Assembly: GCA_016584305.1 (NCBI GenBank)
Contig: JACEEZ010012712.1
Coordinates: 10,001-74,000 of the forward strand
Length of the DNA stretch: 64,000 nt
Direction: 5' to 3'
Origin: Chionoecetes opilio
Lineage: Eukaryota > Arthropoda > Malacostraca > Decapoda > Majidae
Positions within the stretch are counted from its first letter, which is position 1. Every line of letters begins with the position of its first letter. Below, piece after piece: positions 1-12,035 of this stretch. The notes under the pieces are model-generated. The model saw nothing but the letters and a program-made list of their open reading frames with translations, was not told the origin of the DNA and searched no databases. The position numbers and the translations under genes are program-made.

Positions 1-1135
1 AATATCACATCATTTGGTCGCTAACACGATTATTATTACGATTTATTCATACATTCTCTTCCCCCCCGTATTTTTTAGTTTTTTTAATTTTTATTTATTT
101 TCATTTTAAAAAAATCGATCAGAGCTGCTTCCTATAACCTGTTAAATACGAAATAGTATTACTTTCTTCTGGTACAAATATTTAAGGAATTAGAAGGAAA
201 TTGCCATTCGCCCCCCTTTTTTTTTTTTTTTTGCTTATTTTCTCTCAAATTTCGTTCACAGCTGCTTCAGACCATTCTAAACACGAATATAATTGTTTCG
301 ATCAAGCAATACTTCCTTTTATAACACTTTTTTCATGCTATTTCCTCTATAACTCCATTAATATTAACATAGCCAAAATATTCCATATATACATTCACAC
401 TCATGGAAGCACAGGGGGGGGGGGGGGAAATGGGCCTGTTTTGGGAAATTTTCAGCCAATTTTAGTTTTTTGAAAAAGGCCAAATTACCGTGAACCACGT
501 TCAAGGTGTTTTTTTGAAAAAAAAATATCCGCCTTCGATTTCTAAATTTGGTACATAGTTACCCTCTCATGAAAAAGAAATACTTTCACGTCGTTACTTT
601 CTTCTAAAATACCATTTTACTTTTCTGAATAAAAGCATAAAAACGATTTTTGCGGCGATATTTTTCAAACTTATTACCACGTTAATATCATCTTAGCTAA
701 AAATCTAACTTCATACAAACATTTAACTATCAGTTAGAGCTATTCTAAAAAATATTCAATATTCTCACATTATAATAGAAAAGTTTTTTTTTTTTTTTTT
801 TTACTTTCTTTAAATTTCCAACTCTGGCCAGGCATCTCTTTGCTATGCTACACACTGAATATTCACATTAATTTGTTCGCTATAAACGATTCTTTTAGGA
901 GTTTATTAACTAAATTTTATCCCCACTATTTTTAGTTTTTTTTTATTTTTATTTATTGTTGTTTTCATAATTCGGTCAAATCAGCTGTATAACGTGTTTA
1001 CAACACCCGAGTTGTGTAATTATATTTTCTCTGAAGACACTTTAATGAGTTTATAAGGATATCCCTGCCCCTGTGGTATAACCGAGTCGTCCAAGGTATA
1101 ATAATGTGTCTATCTTCCATCTGCGTATTGCGCAG
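1..1135. other. AT-rich non-coding stretch
   Basis: I see no gene here. The stretch is AT-rich, with homopolymer runs of T, A, C and G (for example at about 62-68, 218-232, 414-427 and 785-802). The short open frame at 201-473 runs through a poly-T and a poly-G tract and has no recognisable domain. Confidence 0.6.
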
Positions 1136-1139
1136 ATTT

Positions 1140-1800
1140 TTAGTAATAGGTAGGGCTAATTACGGCTAATTACAGCCTAATTGCGGCCTATACGCCCTAA
1201 TGACGGGCTAAATTTACGGCCTAATTTCCAACCTCATTACGGCCTCATTGGGTCTAATTACAGCAATAATTACGGCCTAATTACTGCTAATTACGGGGCC
1301 TTTTTAAAAAATTACGCCTAATTACGGCCTAATACCGCCTAATTACGGCTTAATTACGGCCACATAAAGCTTTAATTACGGCCTAATTACGGTCTAATTA
1401 CGGACTAATTACGGTCGAATTACGCCTAATTACGGCTACTTACGGGCTAATTACGACCTAATTAACAACCTAATTACGGCCGAATTACGGCCGAATTACG
1501 GCCTAATACGGGCATAATGACGGCCTAATTACTGCTATTTCGGTCTAATTACGCCTTATTATGGGCTAATTAACCGGCTATTAATAGCCTAATTACTCCT
1601 GTCATTACGGGCTAATTAACGAGCCTAATTACGGCTAATTATGGTCTAATTTACAGCCTTATTTACTGCCAAATTACAGCTAATTACGGAACTAATTACG
1701 GCCTAAGTACGTCCTATTACTGCCTAATTATGATCTAATTACAGCCTCATTACAGCCTATTTTATGGGCCTAATTACAGATTAATTACGGCTAATTACGA
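1140..1800. repeat. Degenerate short tandem repeat (TAATTACGGCC type)
   Basis: The motif taattacggcc and close variants recur at roughly 10-12 base spacing over about 650 bases, with many substitutions and indels. Some units read cctaattac and some gctaattac. It looks like an old, decaying minisatellite. There is no coding content. Confidence 0.85.
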
Positions 1801-1814
1801 AAAAATAATAATAA

Positions 1815-1980
1815 TAAATACTTTTCCGTTTTTTTCCGGTTTTTTTCGGGGGTATTCTTCCTTACGGTTTTTTCCGTATTTTCGGAAATTTTTTCCAGGT
1901 TTTTTTCCGGATTTCCGGTATTTTTACGCGGTTTTTACCGTTATTTTTACTGGTTTTTTCCGGTATTTTTCGCCCTATTA
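1815..1980. repeat. Degenerate TTTTTCCGG tandem repeat
   Basis: Recurrent tttttccgg / ttttaccgg motifs alternate with T-runs. The minus-strand open frame 1862-2044 is a Lys/Lys-Pro repeat product of this tract and is not a gene. Confidence 0.7.
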
Positions 1981-2194
1981 CTACAAACATCCTGCGTATG
2001 CGCAGATGTTGTATAATAGTAGTAGGTGTAGTATCTATCTTCATGTTGTTGTTTTTTCATCACCATCTGAATTGTACCCCTCCAACATTTTTTCACTTAA
2101 TCCGCGAACATACCGCCTAAATGACATGAAAATTTGCAATACATTCTGGAGGTCGCTATTATTCTTTAAAAAAATATCCACTTGAACGTCTTTG

Positions 2195-2560
2195 ATTCAA
2201 TAATTAGCTCAATTTTTAGCGGTTAAAATTAACCGCTAATGGCACACTACAAACTAATCGCTAGATGGCAACCTGACCTAAAATCAGTGTTGTCAATGTA
2301 CGGATAATTTTACCAACCGCTAATGGGGCAACACTGACAACAAATCCGCTAGAATTGGCAACACTGGACCTAAAGTTAGTGTTGCCAATCTAGCGGATTA
2401 TTTTGTCAGTTTTGCCAATTTAGCGTTAATTTAACCGCTAAATTAAGCTTATTATTGATTTCAAGACGTTCGATGGATTTTTTGTCGATTTGCCAATGTA
2501 CCGGTTGATATAACCGCTAATTGGCTAATTATTCAATTTTAAGACTTCAGGTGGATTTGT
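2195..2560. mobile_element. Inverted-repeat element built from CCGCTAA / TTAGCGG motifs
   Basis: The stretch holds several copies, in both orientations, of a motif combining 'ccgctaa', 'ggcaacactg' and 'cagtgttgccaa'. Examples are gccaatctagcgg facing ccgctagaattggc, around 2,330-2,400. The alternating orientation can fold into stems, as in MITEs and foldback elements. There is no open frame. The ends are uncertain. Confidence 0.5.
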
Positions 2561-3168
2561 TTTTAGATAATAGCGAATACCGAATGTTTGGCAATGGTTC
2601 GTGTATTCTACGAATGTTTCGCAGGATTTCAGTTAAATAAATGTGGGATGGGTAAAAATTCAAATGGGTGATTAAAAATCTAAATATATGACAGTGTCCA
2701 GTGTATTTACAGTGGCCCTCGCTGTACCTGCAGTTCGAGGCGGTACGGTTTCAGCGACGAATAGTGACGGAACTGGCGCTTCGCTCTTGATGTCAGACAC
2801 ACACAGATGTACACTGGTGGGGGCTAACACACCTGCTGTCACTACACACCCTGTACCGGCTCGCAACACACACACTTGCACCTGTGTAACCTAACCTTCC
2901 TACACTAGATAACACTATAGTCGTCAACTGAACCACAACAACACGAGAGAATGGCCCATGGCCTTGTCCACGCGAGGTGACTCGCGATCGCCAGCTTGTA
3001 CCGCTCATTGCGAGTTTGATAACCCTTCATAACACTTGATAATCCTTCTAACCTAATTTGGCTGCAGTAAAAAATGTCTACACTCCTATTGTAAAAAAAA
3101 AAGTCTAGAGTTTGTGAAAAAGCGAACAGCGTCACGCATACTTTAAAATCACGGGGGGGGGGGGCTGA
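2561..3168. other. Unassigned sequence between repeats
   Basis: A moderately GC-rich stretch (2,690-3,010) has overlapping short open frames on both strands, none with a recognisable domain or convincing splice context. I assign no gene. Confidence 0.4.
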
Positions 3169-3525
3169 CTGCTTCTGCTGACTGGAGTGGTGTGTATGTG
3201 TGTGGTGGGTGTGTGTGTGTGTGGGTGGTGATGTGTATATGTGGTGTGTGTGTGGTGTGTGTGTGTGTGTCTGTGTATTGATTGTTTGAGTGTGGTGTGG
3301 TGGTGTATAAATGTGTGTGTGTGTGTGTGTTGTGTGTGTGATGTGATGTGTGTGTGCTGTGTGGTGGTGTGTGGTGGTGTGTGTGTGTGTGGTGGTGTGT
3401 GGTGATGTTTGTGTGTGTGTGTGTGTGTGTGGTGATGTGTGTGTGTGTGTGTGTGTGTGGTGATGTGTGTGTGTGTGGTGGTGTGTGTGTGTGTGTGGTG
3501 GTTGGTGTGTGTGTGTGTGTTGACC
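3169..3525. repeat. (GT)n microsatellite cluster
   Basis: Long GT runs are broken by GGT and GAT. The His/Thr and Cys/Val open frames on both strands (3,132-3,551 and 3,348-3,701) are products of the dinucleotide repeat, not genes. Confidence 0.95.
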
Positions 3526-3539
3526 CCCAACAAATATAT

Positions 3540-3604
3540 ATCTTCATTCATTCATCTCTATCTCTCTCGTCTCTCTCTCATCTCTCTCGGCTCTTCTCTC
3601 ATCG

Positions 3605-3640
<36 letters not shown>

Positions 3641-3902
3641 ATCATCTCTCGTCTCCTCTCTCCTACACGTATCTCTCTCTCTCTCTCTCCCTCTCTCATA
3701 ACTCCTCTCATCGTCTCTCTCTCTCTCTCTCTCTCTCCGTCAGCTCTGACTCGCTCTCTCTCTCTCTCTCTCATCTCGTCTCATGTCTCGTCCTCTCCTC
3801 TCTCAATCTTCTCTCTCTCCATCTCTCTCTCTCTCAATTCGTAGGCTCTCTCTCCAGTCTGTCTCTCTCTCTCTCTCTCTCTCTCCTCTTCTCTCGTCTC
3901 TC

Positions 3903-3933
<31 letters not shown>

Positions 3934-4127
3934 ATCTCTTCTCTCTCTTCTCCTTCTTTCTCTCGTCTCAATCTCTCTCTCTCTCTCTTCTCTCTCTTCT
4001 CTCTCTCGTCTCTTCTCTCTCTACTGTTTATCTCTCTCTCTCTCTCTCTCTCTCCTCTCTCTCATACTCTCTCTCTTCTCTCATCATCTCTCCTCTCTCC
4101 TCTCTCCTCTCTCTCTCTCTCCTCTCG

Positions 4128-4158
<31 letters not shown>

Positions 4159-4302
4159 TCGCTCTCATCTCCTCTCTCCCTCTCGATCTTCTCTCTCATC
4201 CTCTCTAGTCTCTCTCTCTCTCTCTCTGTTTATCTCTCGTCTCTCTCTCTCGTCTCTTCCCATCTTCTCTCTCGTCGTCACATCTCGGTCTCCCGTCCTG
4301 GG

Positions 4303-4340
<38 letters not shown>
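3540..4340. repeat. (CT)n / imperfect TCTC microsatellite
   Basis: About 800 bases of CT repeat are interrupted by short variants (gtctc, catctc). The 314-residue Leu/Ser open frame at 3,439-4,383 is entirely repeat-derived. Confidence 0.95.
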
Positions 4341-4405
4341 AGCATTGAGAGAGAGAGAGAAAGAGAGAGAGTCAGACAGTTAGAAAGTTAGACAGACAGA
4401 AGGAG

Positions 4406-4489
<84 letters not shown>

Positions 4490-4490
4490 C
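4341..4490. repeat. (GA)n microsatellite
   Basis: Nearly uninterrupted GA repeat, of opposite strand sense to the preceding CT tract. The two could pair as a large hairpin. Confidence 0.95.
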
Positions 4491-4634
4491 GACTACATAT
4501 AGACTATCCGATACTATGACAGGCGACGAGCGATAGATACGGCATACATACTAGATAGATAGAACAAAAGATAAGATAGCACATCAGATACATATAAAGA
4601 GAGACAGACCGCCGTAGATATGATAGCGATATAC

Positions 4635-4960
4635 CCAGATAGATAGATAGATAGACAGACAGATAGATAGATAGACAGACAGATAGATAGATAGATAGAT
4701 ATAGATAGATAGAAAGATAGATAGATAGACAGACAGATAGATACACAGACAGATAGATAGATAGACAGACATATAGATAGACAGACAGATAGATAGATAG
4801 ACAGACAGATAGATAGACAGACAGATAGATAGACAGACAGACAGATAGATAGACAGACAGACAGACAGATAGATAGACAGATAGATAGATAGACGACAGT
4901 AGATTAGACATACAGATAAGATAGATAATAGATAGATAGATAGATGACAGACAGAAGAGA
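4635..4960. repeat. (GATA)n/(GACA)n compound microsatellite
   Basis: Interleaved GATA and GACA tetranucleotides, of the kind known as Bkm-type GATA/GACA repeats. The Tyr/Leu/Ser minus-strand open frame over it is repeat-derived. Confidence 0.95.
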
Positions 4961-4964
4961 GAGG

Positions 4965-5088
4965 TCATGTATGTATGTATGCATATATATGTACTTATGT
5001 ATGTATATATGTATGTGTGTATGTATATATGTCTGTTGTATGTATGTATGTGTTGTGTATTTATGTATGTATGTATGTATCTATGTAC
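4965..5088. repeat. (GTAT)n/(ATGT)n microsatellite
   Basis: ATGT tetranucleotide repeats with TA interruptions. No coding content. Confidence 0.85.
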
Positions 5089-5091
5089 CTT

Positions 5092-5272
5092 GTAATGCCA
5101 TTATTCGGGAGAGATAGTATGAGAATTATTATCATAGTAATTTCCCATACTATCTCTCCCGAATAATGGACATTACATAGGTACATACATACATTATTCG
5201 GGAGAGATAGTAAGAGAATTATTATCATAATAATTCCCATACTATCTCTCACCGAATAATGGGCATTACACC
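5092..5272. mobile_element. Two tandem copies of a small palindromic MITE
   Basis: Each copy starts with attattcgggagagatag and ends with its reverse complement (ctatctctcccgaataat). A short centre, gagaattattatcatagtaa, separates the arms. The first copy spans about 5,098-5,167 and the second about 5,191-5,260. They are separated by gacattacatag-type spacer that itself repeats. Confidence 0.8.
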
Positions 5273-5305
5273 CTACTGTAGTTGTTAGAACATAGAGGAA
5301 GCCTG

Positions 5306-5309
5306 TGGG

Positions 5310-5351
<42 letters not shown>

Positions 5352-6185
5352 GTGTGTGTGTGTGTGTGTGTGTTGTGTGTGTGTTTGTGTGTTGTGTGTG
5401 TGTTAAATTTCCACCAAAAGCCAAGCAAGCTGAGCAGACCCAGGTGAGAAGAGAGATGAGAGAGGAGAGAGGGAGAGAGATGATAGAGAGAGAGGAGTAG
5501 AGAGAGAGAGAGAGAGAGAGAGACGTTTAACAACATCTTTTATGAAATGACTATTGGAGATCAAAATTTTGTCACTACTATTGAGGTACCAGTGCCTAAA
5601 CCACCCACAAGAAGGAGGCCCGGCTGGCTCCTCTTCTATCTCTCTCTCTTTCTGTCTGTCTCTCACTGTCCTAACTGTATTTTTCTCATCTTCTCTTTGT
5701 TCTCTGTTCATCCTGTCTCCTCTCTCTTCTATCTCTCTCTCTGTCTCTCGTCTCTGTCTATCTCTCTCTCTCTCTGTCTCTCTCTCCTCTCTCTCTCTCT
5801 CTCTGTCCTCTCTCCTGTCTCTCTCGTCTGTCTCTCTCCTCTGTCTATCTCTCTCTCTGTCTCTCACTCTCTGTCTAAATCTCCTCACATCTCTGTCCTC
5901 TCTCTCTTCTGTCTCCTCTCTCTCTCTCTTGTCTCTCTCCTGTCTCTCTCTCTCTCGCCTCTCTCTCTGTCCTCTGTCTATCTCTCTCTTATCTCTGTGT
6001 CTCTCTCTCTCTCGTCTCTGCTCTCCTGTCTCTCGCTCATCTGTCCTCTCTCTGTCTACTCTCATCCCTCTCTCTCTGGTCTCTCTCTCTCTCTCTGTCA
6101 TCTCTCTCTGTCTCTCGTCATCTTGTCTCCTCTCTCTCTCTCTGTCTACTCCTCTCTACTCTCATCTCTCCTCTCTCTTCGCCTG
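5306..6185. repeat. GT, GA and CT microsatellite cluster
   Basis: (GT)n lies at 5,310-5,405, (GA)n at 5,445-5,522 and an imperfect (TCTC/TGTC)n at 5,636-6,182. Only about 110 bases between (5,523-5,635) are non-repetitive. Large Ser/Leu and Arg/Glu open frames here are repeat translations. Confidence 0.95.
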
Positions 6186-6380
6186 GGCCACACTCTCACA
6201 AGGAGGGCAATAAGTAGAGGCATTAACGAGGTAATAATCCCGCCATTAACACAATAATAATCATACGAGGAAGAATTTCATACAAAGAAATAAAAAAATA
6301 TTAAGTCTTTTTCATAATTTATTTCCAAAAAGGGAAAAAAATGTTGATTAAATATAAGTACATGAAATTACAATACGTAT

Positions 6381-6381
<1 letters not shown>

Positions 6382-6425
<44 letters not shown>

Positions 6426-6616
6426 AAAACTTTCGTTAATGTAATTTTTCTTTGGGGGGGGAATATTTATTTTTGAAATGTCACATATTTTTGGGTAATA
6501 TTTTGTTATATATATTTTTGGGGGGGGTTTGTCTGTCTGTCTGTGTGTGTGTCTGTGGTGTGTGTGTGTGTGTGTGTGTGTGGTGTGTTGTCTGTCTGTC
6601 TGTCTGGTCTGTCCTG

Positions 6617-6686
<70 letters not shown>

Positions 6687-6735
6687 CTGTCTGTCTGTCT
6701 GTCTGTCTGTGTGTCTGTGTGTGTGTGTGTGTGTG

Positions 6736-6822
<87 letters not shown>

Positions 6823-6890
6823 GTCTGTCTGTGTGTCTGTGTGTCTGTGGTCTGTTTCTGTCTGTGTGTGTGTGTCTGATCTGTGTGTAG

Positions 6891-6925
<35 letters not shown>

Positions 6926-7011
6926 GTGTGTTGTTTTGTGTGTGTGGTGTGTTGGTGTGTTTCTATTTGAACAACAACTCATGTATGTAAGATTGGTTTT
7001 AATGCGACTAC

Positions 7012-7048
<37 letters not shown>

Positions 7049-7128
7049 ACCCACACACACACACTATAAATATTATAACGTAAATAACAGACGTATTTAA
7101 AACCATTGGCACATCACGTTATAATAAT

Positions 7129-7161
<33 letters not shown>
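6382..7161. repeat. CA, GTCT, GT and AAT microsatellites
   Basis: (CA)n lies at 6,382-6,422, a long compound (GTCT)n/(GT)n at 6,527-6,960, (CA)n at 7,016-7,064 and (AAT)n at about 7,124-7,161. Cys/Leu/Ser/Val open frames here are artefacts of the tetranucleotide. Confidence 0.95.
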
Positions 7162-7970
7162 TTGTAGTAATCTTAAACACTGTACATAATAATGGAATTT
7201 ATATCTAGTACATCCTTCTTGGAAAACTGGTAAGTTGGGGCAATCGTAAGTCAAGCTACCACTGTATACTTATTTTTGACAAACAAATTTTTTCTCTCTC
7301 TATCTACTGACTGACTGACTGACGACTGTCTGTATGTTTGGCCATTCAGTCAAGACACACCGTGGCCCTAAGAACTCGTACGTACATCTGTTCGTCTGTT
7401 CTCGCATATTCCGCCGGTCAAATTCCGTCACGAAACGACAATAAACGCACGAAACGACAAATTCCAAACACTCGGCACTCGGCAATAATGCTCAACTGTA
7501 TTTTTTGTTCGTTCGTTAAGCGAAAATACGCTGCATAAAAATAATAGAGAATAAATGATATAATATATGGGTCGTTGCCAGCCAGCAACATTTGCGTATT
7601 CTTGACTTTTCACTAATTTTCTTGACGCGGCAAAACACGAACTATTTTTTCCGTGCGTTATGAGCGCTAGAGGTCGTTCGAGAGACTAACTCCATGACTA
7701 CGTTTCCTTAAAGTTAATCGTCCCAGACATTTCATCGATTCCTGATTTTCATGCCGTCAACAATGTAGCCATGATCGAGTTCTTAATCAATAAAAGTTGT
7801 CACTTTTTGGCATTCCATCACCCGTTGTTAATAATCCCCAATAAAAAACTGTAATTCGCCCGACTTCAAAAGGCTCCTCCGACCAGGCAGAACAACAAAC
7901 CAGGGCTCGTGACGTCACCTGAGCCACCCGGGTAATACAAAGACATGTAAACACAGAAATAAATATAGAT
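7162..7970. other. Non-repetitive sequence without a recognised gene
   Basis: Open frames of about 60 residues on both strands (7,300-7,613) show no recognisable motif or splice arrangement. I see nothing firm here. Confidence 0.4.
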
Positions 7971-8376
7971 ACAGGTTGAAGTTCCCAAACTCGGCAACCT
8001 CGGGACCAGCGCCGAGCCGAGTCATGGAATTTTCTGACTTTTAGAACGTAGATATATTAAGGGGAAAATAAGCATGAAAATCACATGAAAAACACTTAAG
8101 GTAGTTAGAATAATTCCCCCTACCCCGAAACTAGGTCACTGAGTCCCTTTATAATGTGGTGAGGTGACAAAATTATTCTAAGAGGATTGTATACTTCAAT
8201 ATGTGGAAAAAATGCTATATTTCACTGATAAGAAACCAAGCGGCTAGTTGGTGGCACTCCGGCGGCCGACCGGCAACTACGCGCCGGGTTTTGGGTGTTC
8301 TGGTGTTTCTGGCGGTTTTTGAATCCGGAACCATAGCCGCGTTTTGGGATCCCGAGTTTGGGAACTTCAACCTGGT
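7971..8376. mobile_element. MITE with ~23-bp terminal inverted repeats
   Basis: The left end caggttgaagttcccaaact (from about 7,972) is matched by the exact reverse complement agtttgggaacttcaacctg (ending about 8,374). The total length is about 400 bases. The interior has no transposase, so this looks like a non-autonomous DNA transposon. Confidence 0.8.
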
Positions 8377-8431
8377 ATTGAAGAATTTTCGTTGTTTTGA
8401 TATCGTTTTTTTGTGATATGGCACATACTTG

Positions 8432-8515
8432 CATCCCTTAAATCCTTGAGGTCAGAACGTTTATTTCCATTGTAATGTGTTGTACCATTAATCGAGCCAA
8501 TATCGGTCAACTCCA
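8432..8515 (+). mobile_element. Degenerate left part of the TTAA MITE family
   Basis: Matches the first ~70 bases of the 210-bp MITE seen intact at 28,717 and 52,960 (ccttgaggtcagaacg, then atttccattgtaatg, then gtaccatta). It is then interrupted. The right end is missing. Confidence 0.6.
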
Positions 8516-9002
8516 TTGATTGATAGATTGATTTACTATGGAATTTCAACTCTATTGTGGTGTTGAGTGTGCGGGATGTGGGAGGTGGCAGATCTAGCGA
8601 GGGGCTTCTGATACGTAATGTGCGCATCAGTAACCGTCGGGCCTCTCTCCGCTACATTTCCGTCTACATTTCAATCATGTTCTGCCGTTTAAAAAATCAT
8701 AATAATATATTTTTTTTCTGTCGTAATACTTTTTTCACGTTTTTTTTAACCTTTGCGTCAAAATTCGCTTCAAAAAACACGACTTTGGGCAAAAAAAAAA
8801 TTACGTTGTGATTTTCACCTCAAAAAAAAACATTGGAGGCTGTCTGTCTGTCTGTCTGATTATTTCTGTCTACTTCTGTCGCTTTCCGCAAGTCCATCGA
8901 GTGGTTTATTTTGTTTTTCAATATTTTAATCTATTATTTTATCACATGATGTACCTTATTGTTTTAATTTTGTGGGAATACACTGGAGGGTTTTTGTCTC
9001 TC
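8516..9002. other. Unassigned sequence
   Basis: AT-rich with T and A homopolymers and a short GTCT tract at about 8,839-8,860. No gene is recognised. Confidence 0.4.
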
Positions 9003-9078
9003 CTCAAAGTCCCCTTGAGGCCCAGAACGTAATTTCCATTGTAATTTGAGACCCAGAACGTAATTTTCCATGATCCCC
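9003..9078 (+). mobile_element. Truncated TTAA MITE copy next to the BTB exon
   Basis: It carries cccttgaggcccagaacg and atttccattgtaatttg, followed by a partial second copy of cccagaacgtaatttt. It ends about 16 bases from the splice donor of the BTBD7-like exon (9,095). Orientation is the same as the full-length copies elsewhere in the window. Confidence 0.75.
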
Positions 9079-9094
9079 AGACTCTAAAAGGTAC

Positions 9095-9321
9095 CGTAGA
9101 TCGCACTCGAGGGGGTTAGGCGTCCCGAATTCGTCGCAGAGCTGCATGAGGAGGTCGAGATTGCTAAGTCCGAGTTGCGCGCGGCTGGTTCCGTCGTAAG
9201 CGTTGAATTCGCCCGTGTACAGGTAGCGGAGTAAGGCGCTGAACATGGGGACGTCGATGCCGGGGGTGCGAATGTCGACGCCGATTTGAGCGCCATAGCC
9301 CGGTATCTTCTTGAGGACCTC
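9095..9321 (-). CDS. BTBD7: BTBD7-like protein, exon coding part of the first BTB domain
   Basis: The minus-strand exon begins after a pyrimidine-rich tract ending in AAACAG (AG at 9,323-9,322) and ends at CTACG|GTACCT (donor GT at 9,094-9,093). It gives 75 codons plus two bases. The product begins EVLKKIPGYGAQ and contains FSALLRYLYTGEF, LLMQLCDEFGTPNP and ECDLR. The order GIDVPMFSALLRYLYTGEF ... EFGTPNPLECDLR is the signature of the first BTB/POZ domain of BTBD7, a protein with two BTB domains linked to epithelial cell adhesion and branching in vertebrates. The polypyrimidine tract of its acceptor merges with a ~125-base (GA)n tract (CT on the coding strand). No neighbouring BTBD7 exon was identified with confidence, so this is one exon of a larger gene. 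The assignment comes from remembered family sequence. Confidence 0.85.
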
Positions 9322-9324
9322 CTG

Positions 9325-9453
<129 letters not shown>

Positions 9454-9513
9454 AAATCAGATTACATTACATTTTATAAATTAATTAGAATGAAATATAT
9501 TTTTAGTATAGTG

Positions 9514-9517
<4 letters not shown>

Positions 9518-9556
<39 letters not shown>

Positions 9557-9995
9557 CACACCCCCACCCACACACACACACACTACCAAAAACCAAATAT
9601 AGCCCCAAAAATCATCTCTCTCACTCTCTCTCACACACACACACCCAACCACCCACACACACCCACACCCACACCCACACCCACACTCTCACCCACACCA
9701 CACACATTTGCCTCCTCTCCCCTTTAAAAACCAAAAATGGTGAACTGCCAAAATATTATCTACAAATATACACCTAAGATCTCTCGTCACTCACACCGCA
9801 CACACACACACACACACCACACAACACACACAAAAACACACAACACACAACACACACACACACACACACACCCCACACCCCACCCACACCACAAGCACAC
9901 ACACACAGACACACACACACCCACACCCACACCCACCCCCCACCCCCAAACCCCCCCCCACGACCCACCCACACCCACACACACACTTGCATGAT
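9518..9995. repeat. CA/CCCACA microsatellite cluster
   Basis: (CA)n runs lie at 9,518-9,554, 9,640-9,700 and 9,800-9,985, mixed with CCCACA repeats. The His/Thr/Pro and Val/Cys/Gly open frames are repeat artefacts. Confidence 0.93.
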
Positions 9996-10430
9996 GAGAC
10001 AAAGGACATGGTGTTGATGGTAACCGCCTTTAATGTGGTGGCCACCAAGGCCAGCGCCACAAGGGGTCTCTGAGGCCAAAAGGCATGCATTTACAGCAGC
10101 TTCACCACCACATACTCAGCTTCTGTTCGTGACACAGGCTCCAGGCAACTTAATTGGCACCCTTAGCACCCTGGCACCCTGGCACCTCACTGCCAGCGCC
10201 ACGAACTCAGCAAGCTCGTCGCATTCAATTTGAACGTAGACGCTCGACAAATTAAATATTAATAACCTTTTAAAAAATGTAACCTAAAATACAGTATATG
10301 CTTAAATTCTTATCGTAGCACTTCCTTAGACACCTTTGGAGCACAATAAATAACAGGCTTGTAGCTACAGCTTGTAGATCCAGCTTGTAGCTACAGCTTT
10401 GTAGATACAGCTTGTAGACCACCGGGGAAC
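9996..10430. other. Unassigned, possible short exon
   Basis: On the minus strand, 10,090-9,990 is open in two frames. One frame holds a hydrophobic stretch (RPLVALALVATTLKAVTINTM) that runs into the GT repeat, which could mimic a splice donor. I do not recognise a family. The rest contains the short repeat agcttgtagctaca (about 10,350-10,415). Confidence 0.25.
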
Positions 10431-12035
10431 AACACCAAAAACACCGGCAGCCACCCACCCTCACCACCTCACCCCTGACCCTGACCCTTGGCCTCACCCA
10501 CTCCATGGCTCACCACCTCCCACTCCCTGACGCCTGGCCTCACCCACTCCATGGGCTCACCACGGGCTCACCCACTCCCTGACCCTGGCATCACCCACTC
10601 CCTGACCTAGGCACTCACCCACTCCATGGGCTCCACCCACTCACGCCACTTCCCTACCCTGGCCTCACCCACTCCATGGGCTCACCCACTCTACCAAATC
10701 CCTGACCCTGGCCTCGCCCCCGTCCATGTGCTCACCACCTCACCCACTCCCTGCCCCTGGCCTCACCCATCCATGGGCTCACCCACCTCACCCCACTCCC
10801 CTGACCCTGGCCTCACCACTCCCTGACCCTGGCCTCACCCCTCCATGGGCTCACCCCTCACACCACCCCTGACCCTGGCCTCACCCACTCCATGGCTCCA
10901 CCACATCACCCACCTTCCCTGACCTGCCTCACCCACTCCATTGGGCTCCCCCACGTCACCCACTCCTGACCCTGGCCTCACCCACTCCATGTGGCTCACC
11001 CACCTCACACCACTCCCTGACCCTGGCCTCACCCAATCCATGGGACTCACCACCTCACGCCACTCCTGACCCTGGCCTCACCCACTCCATGGGCTCACGC
11101 ACCTCACCCACTCCCGGACCCTGGCCTCACCCCACTCCATGGCCACCCACTCACCCACTCCCTGAACCTGGCCTCACCCACTCCATGGCCTCCCCATTCC
11201 CGACCCTGCTGCCTCCCCCACTCCATGGGCTCACCCCACTCCCTGACCCTGTCCTCACCCACTCCATGGGCTCACCCACTCCCTGACCTGGCCTCACCCA
11301 CTCCATGGGCTCACCCACTCCACCCACTCCTCTGACCCTGGCCTCACCCACTCCATGGGCTCACCCACTCACCCTCCCTGAGCCCTGGCCTCACCCACTC
11401 ATGGGCTCACCCACTCCCTGACCCTGGCCTCACCCATACATGGGCTCACCCCACTCACACCACTCCCTGACCCTGGCCTCCCCACGTCCATGGGCTCACC
11501 GCACTCACCCACTTCCCTGACCCTGGGCCCTCCCACTCCATGGGCTCACCCACTCACCCATAAAGAAAAGAACATAAGAAATCCGGAAGCTACAAGAGGC
11601 CGCGAGGCCTACCGTGGTAGTGACCGCACTCCCGGACCCTGGCCTCCTCACCCACTCTGGGCCTCACCCACTCCCTGACCCGGCCTCACCCCTCATGGGC
11701 TCCTCCACTCCCTGACCCTGGCCTCCACCCACTCCATGGGCTCACCCACCTCACCCACTCCCTGACCCTGGGCCTTCACCACTCATGGGCTCACCCACTT
11801 CCCTGACCCTGGCCTCACCCACTCCATGGGCTCACCCCTCACCCACTCCCTGACCTGCCTCACCCCCTCCAAGGGGCTCACCCACTCACCCACTCCCTGA
11901 CCCTGGCCTCACCCACTTCCATGGCTCACACACTCCCTGACCCTGGCACTCACCACTCCAGGGGCTACCCACTCACCCACTCCTGACCCTGCCTCACCCA
12001 CGTCCATGGGCTCACCACCTCCAACCCTTCCCTCC
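10430..12035. repeat. GC-rich ~40-48 bp degenerate minisatellite
   Basis: Units built from ctcacccactccatgggctc and cactccctgaccctggcc recur for about 1.6 kb with frequent indels. The unit length drifts. It is interrupted at 11,565-11,630 by a short LINE/SINE tail (acataagaa ... gctacaagaggcc). Open frames on both strands are repeat translations. Confidence 0.92.

Noticed and set aside
3132..6970. Open frames of 100-314 residues rich in Ser/Leu, Cys/Val, His/Thr or Arg/Glu
   Set aside because: They are translations of GT, CT, GA and GTCT microsatellites, open in several frames at once, with no domain and no splice support.
9990..10090. Transmembrane-coding minus-strand exon
   Set aside because: Hydrophobic stretch without family match. 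The only donor-like GT comes from the adjacent GT repeat.
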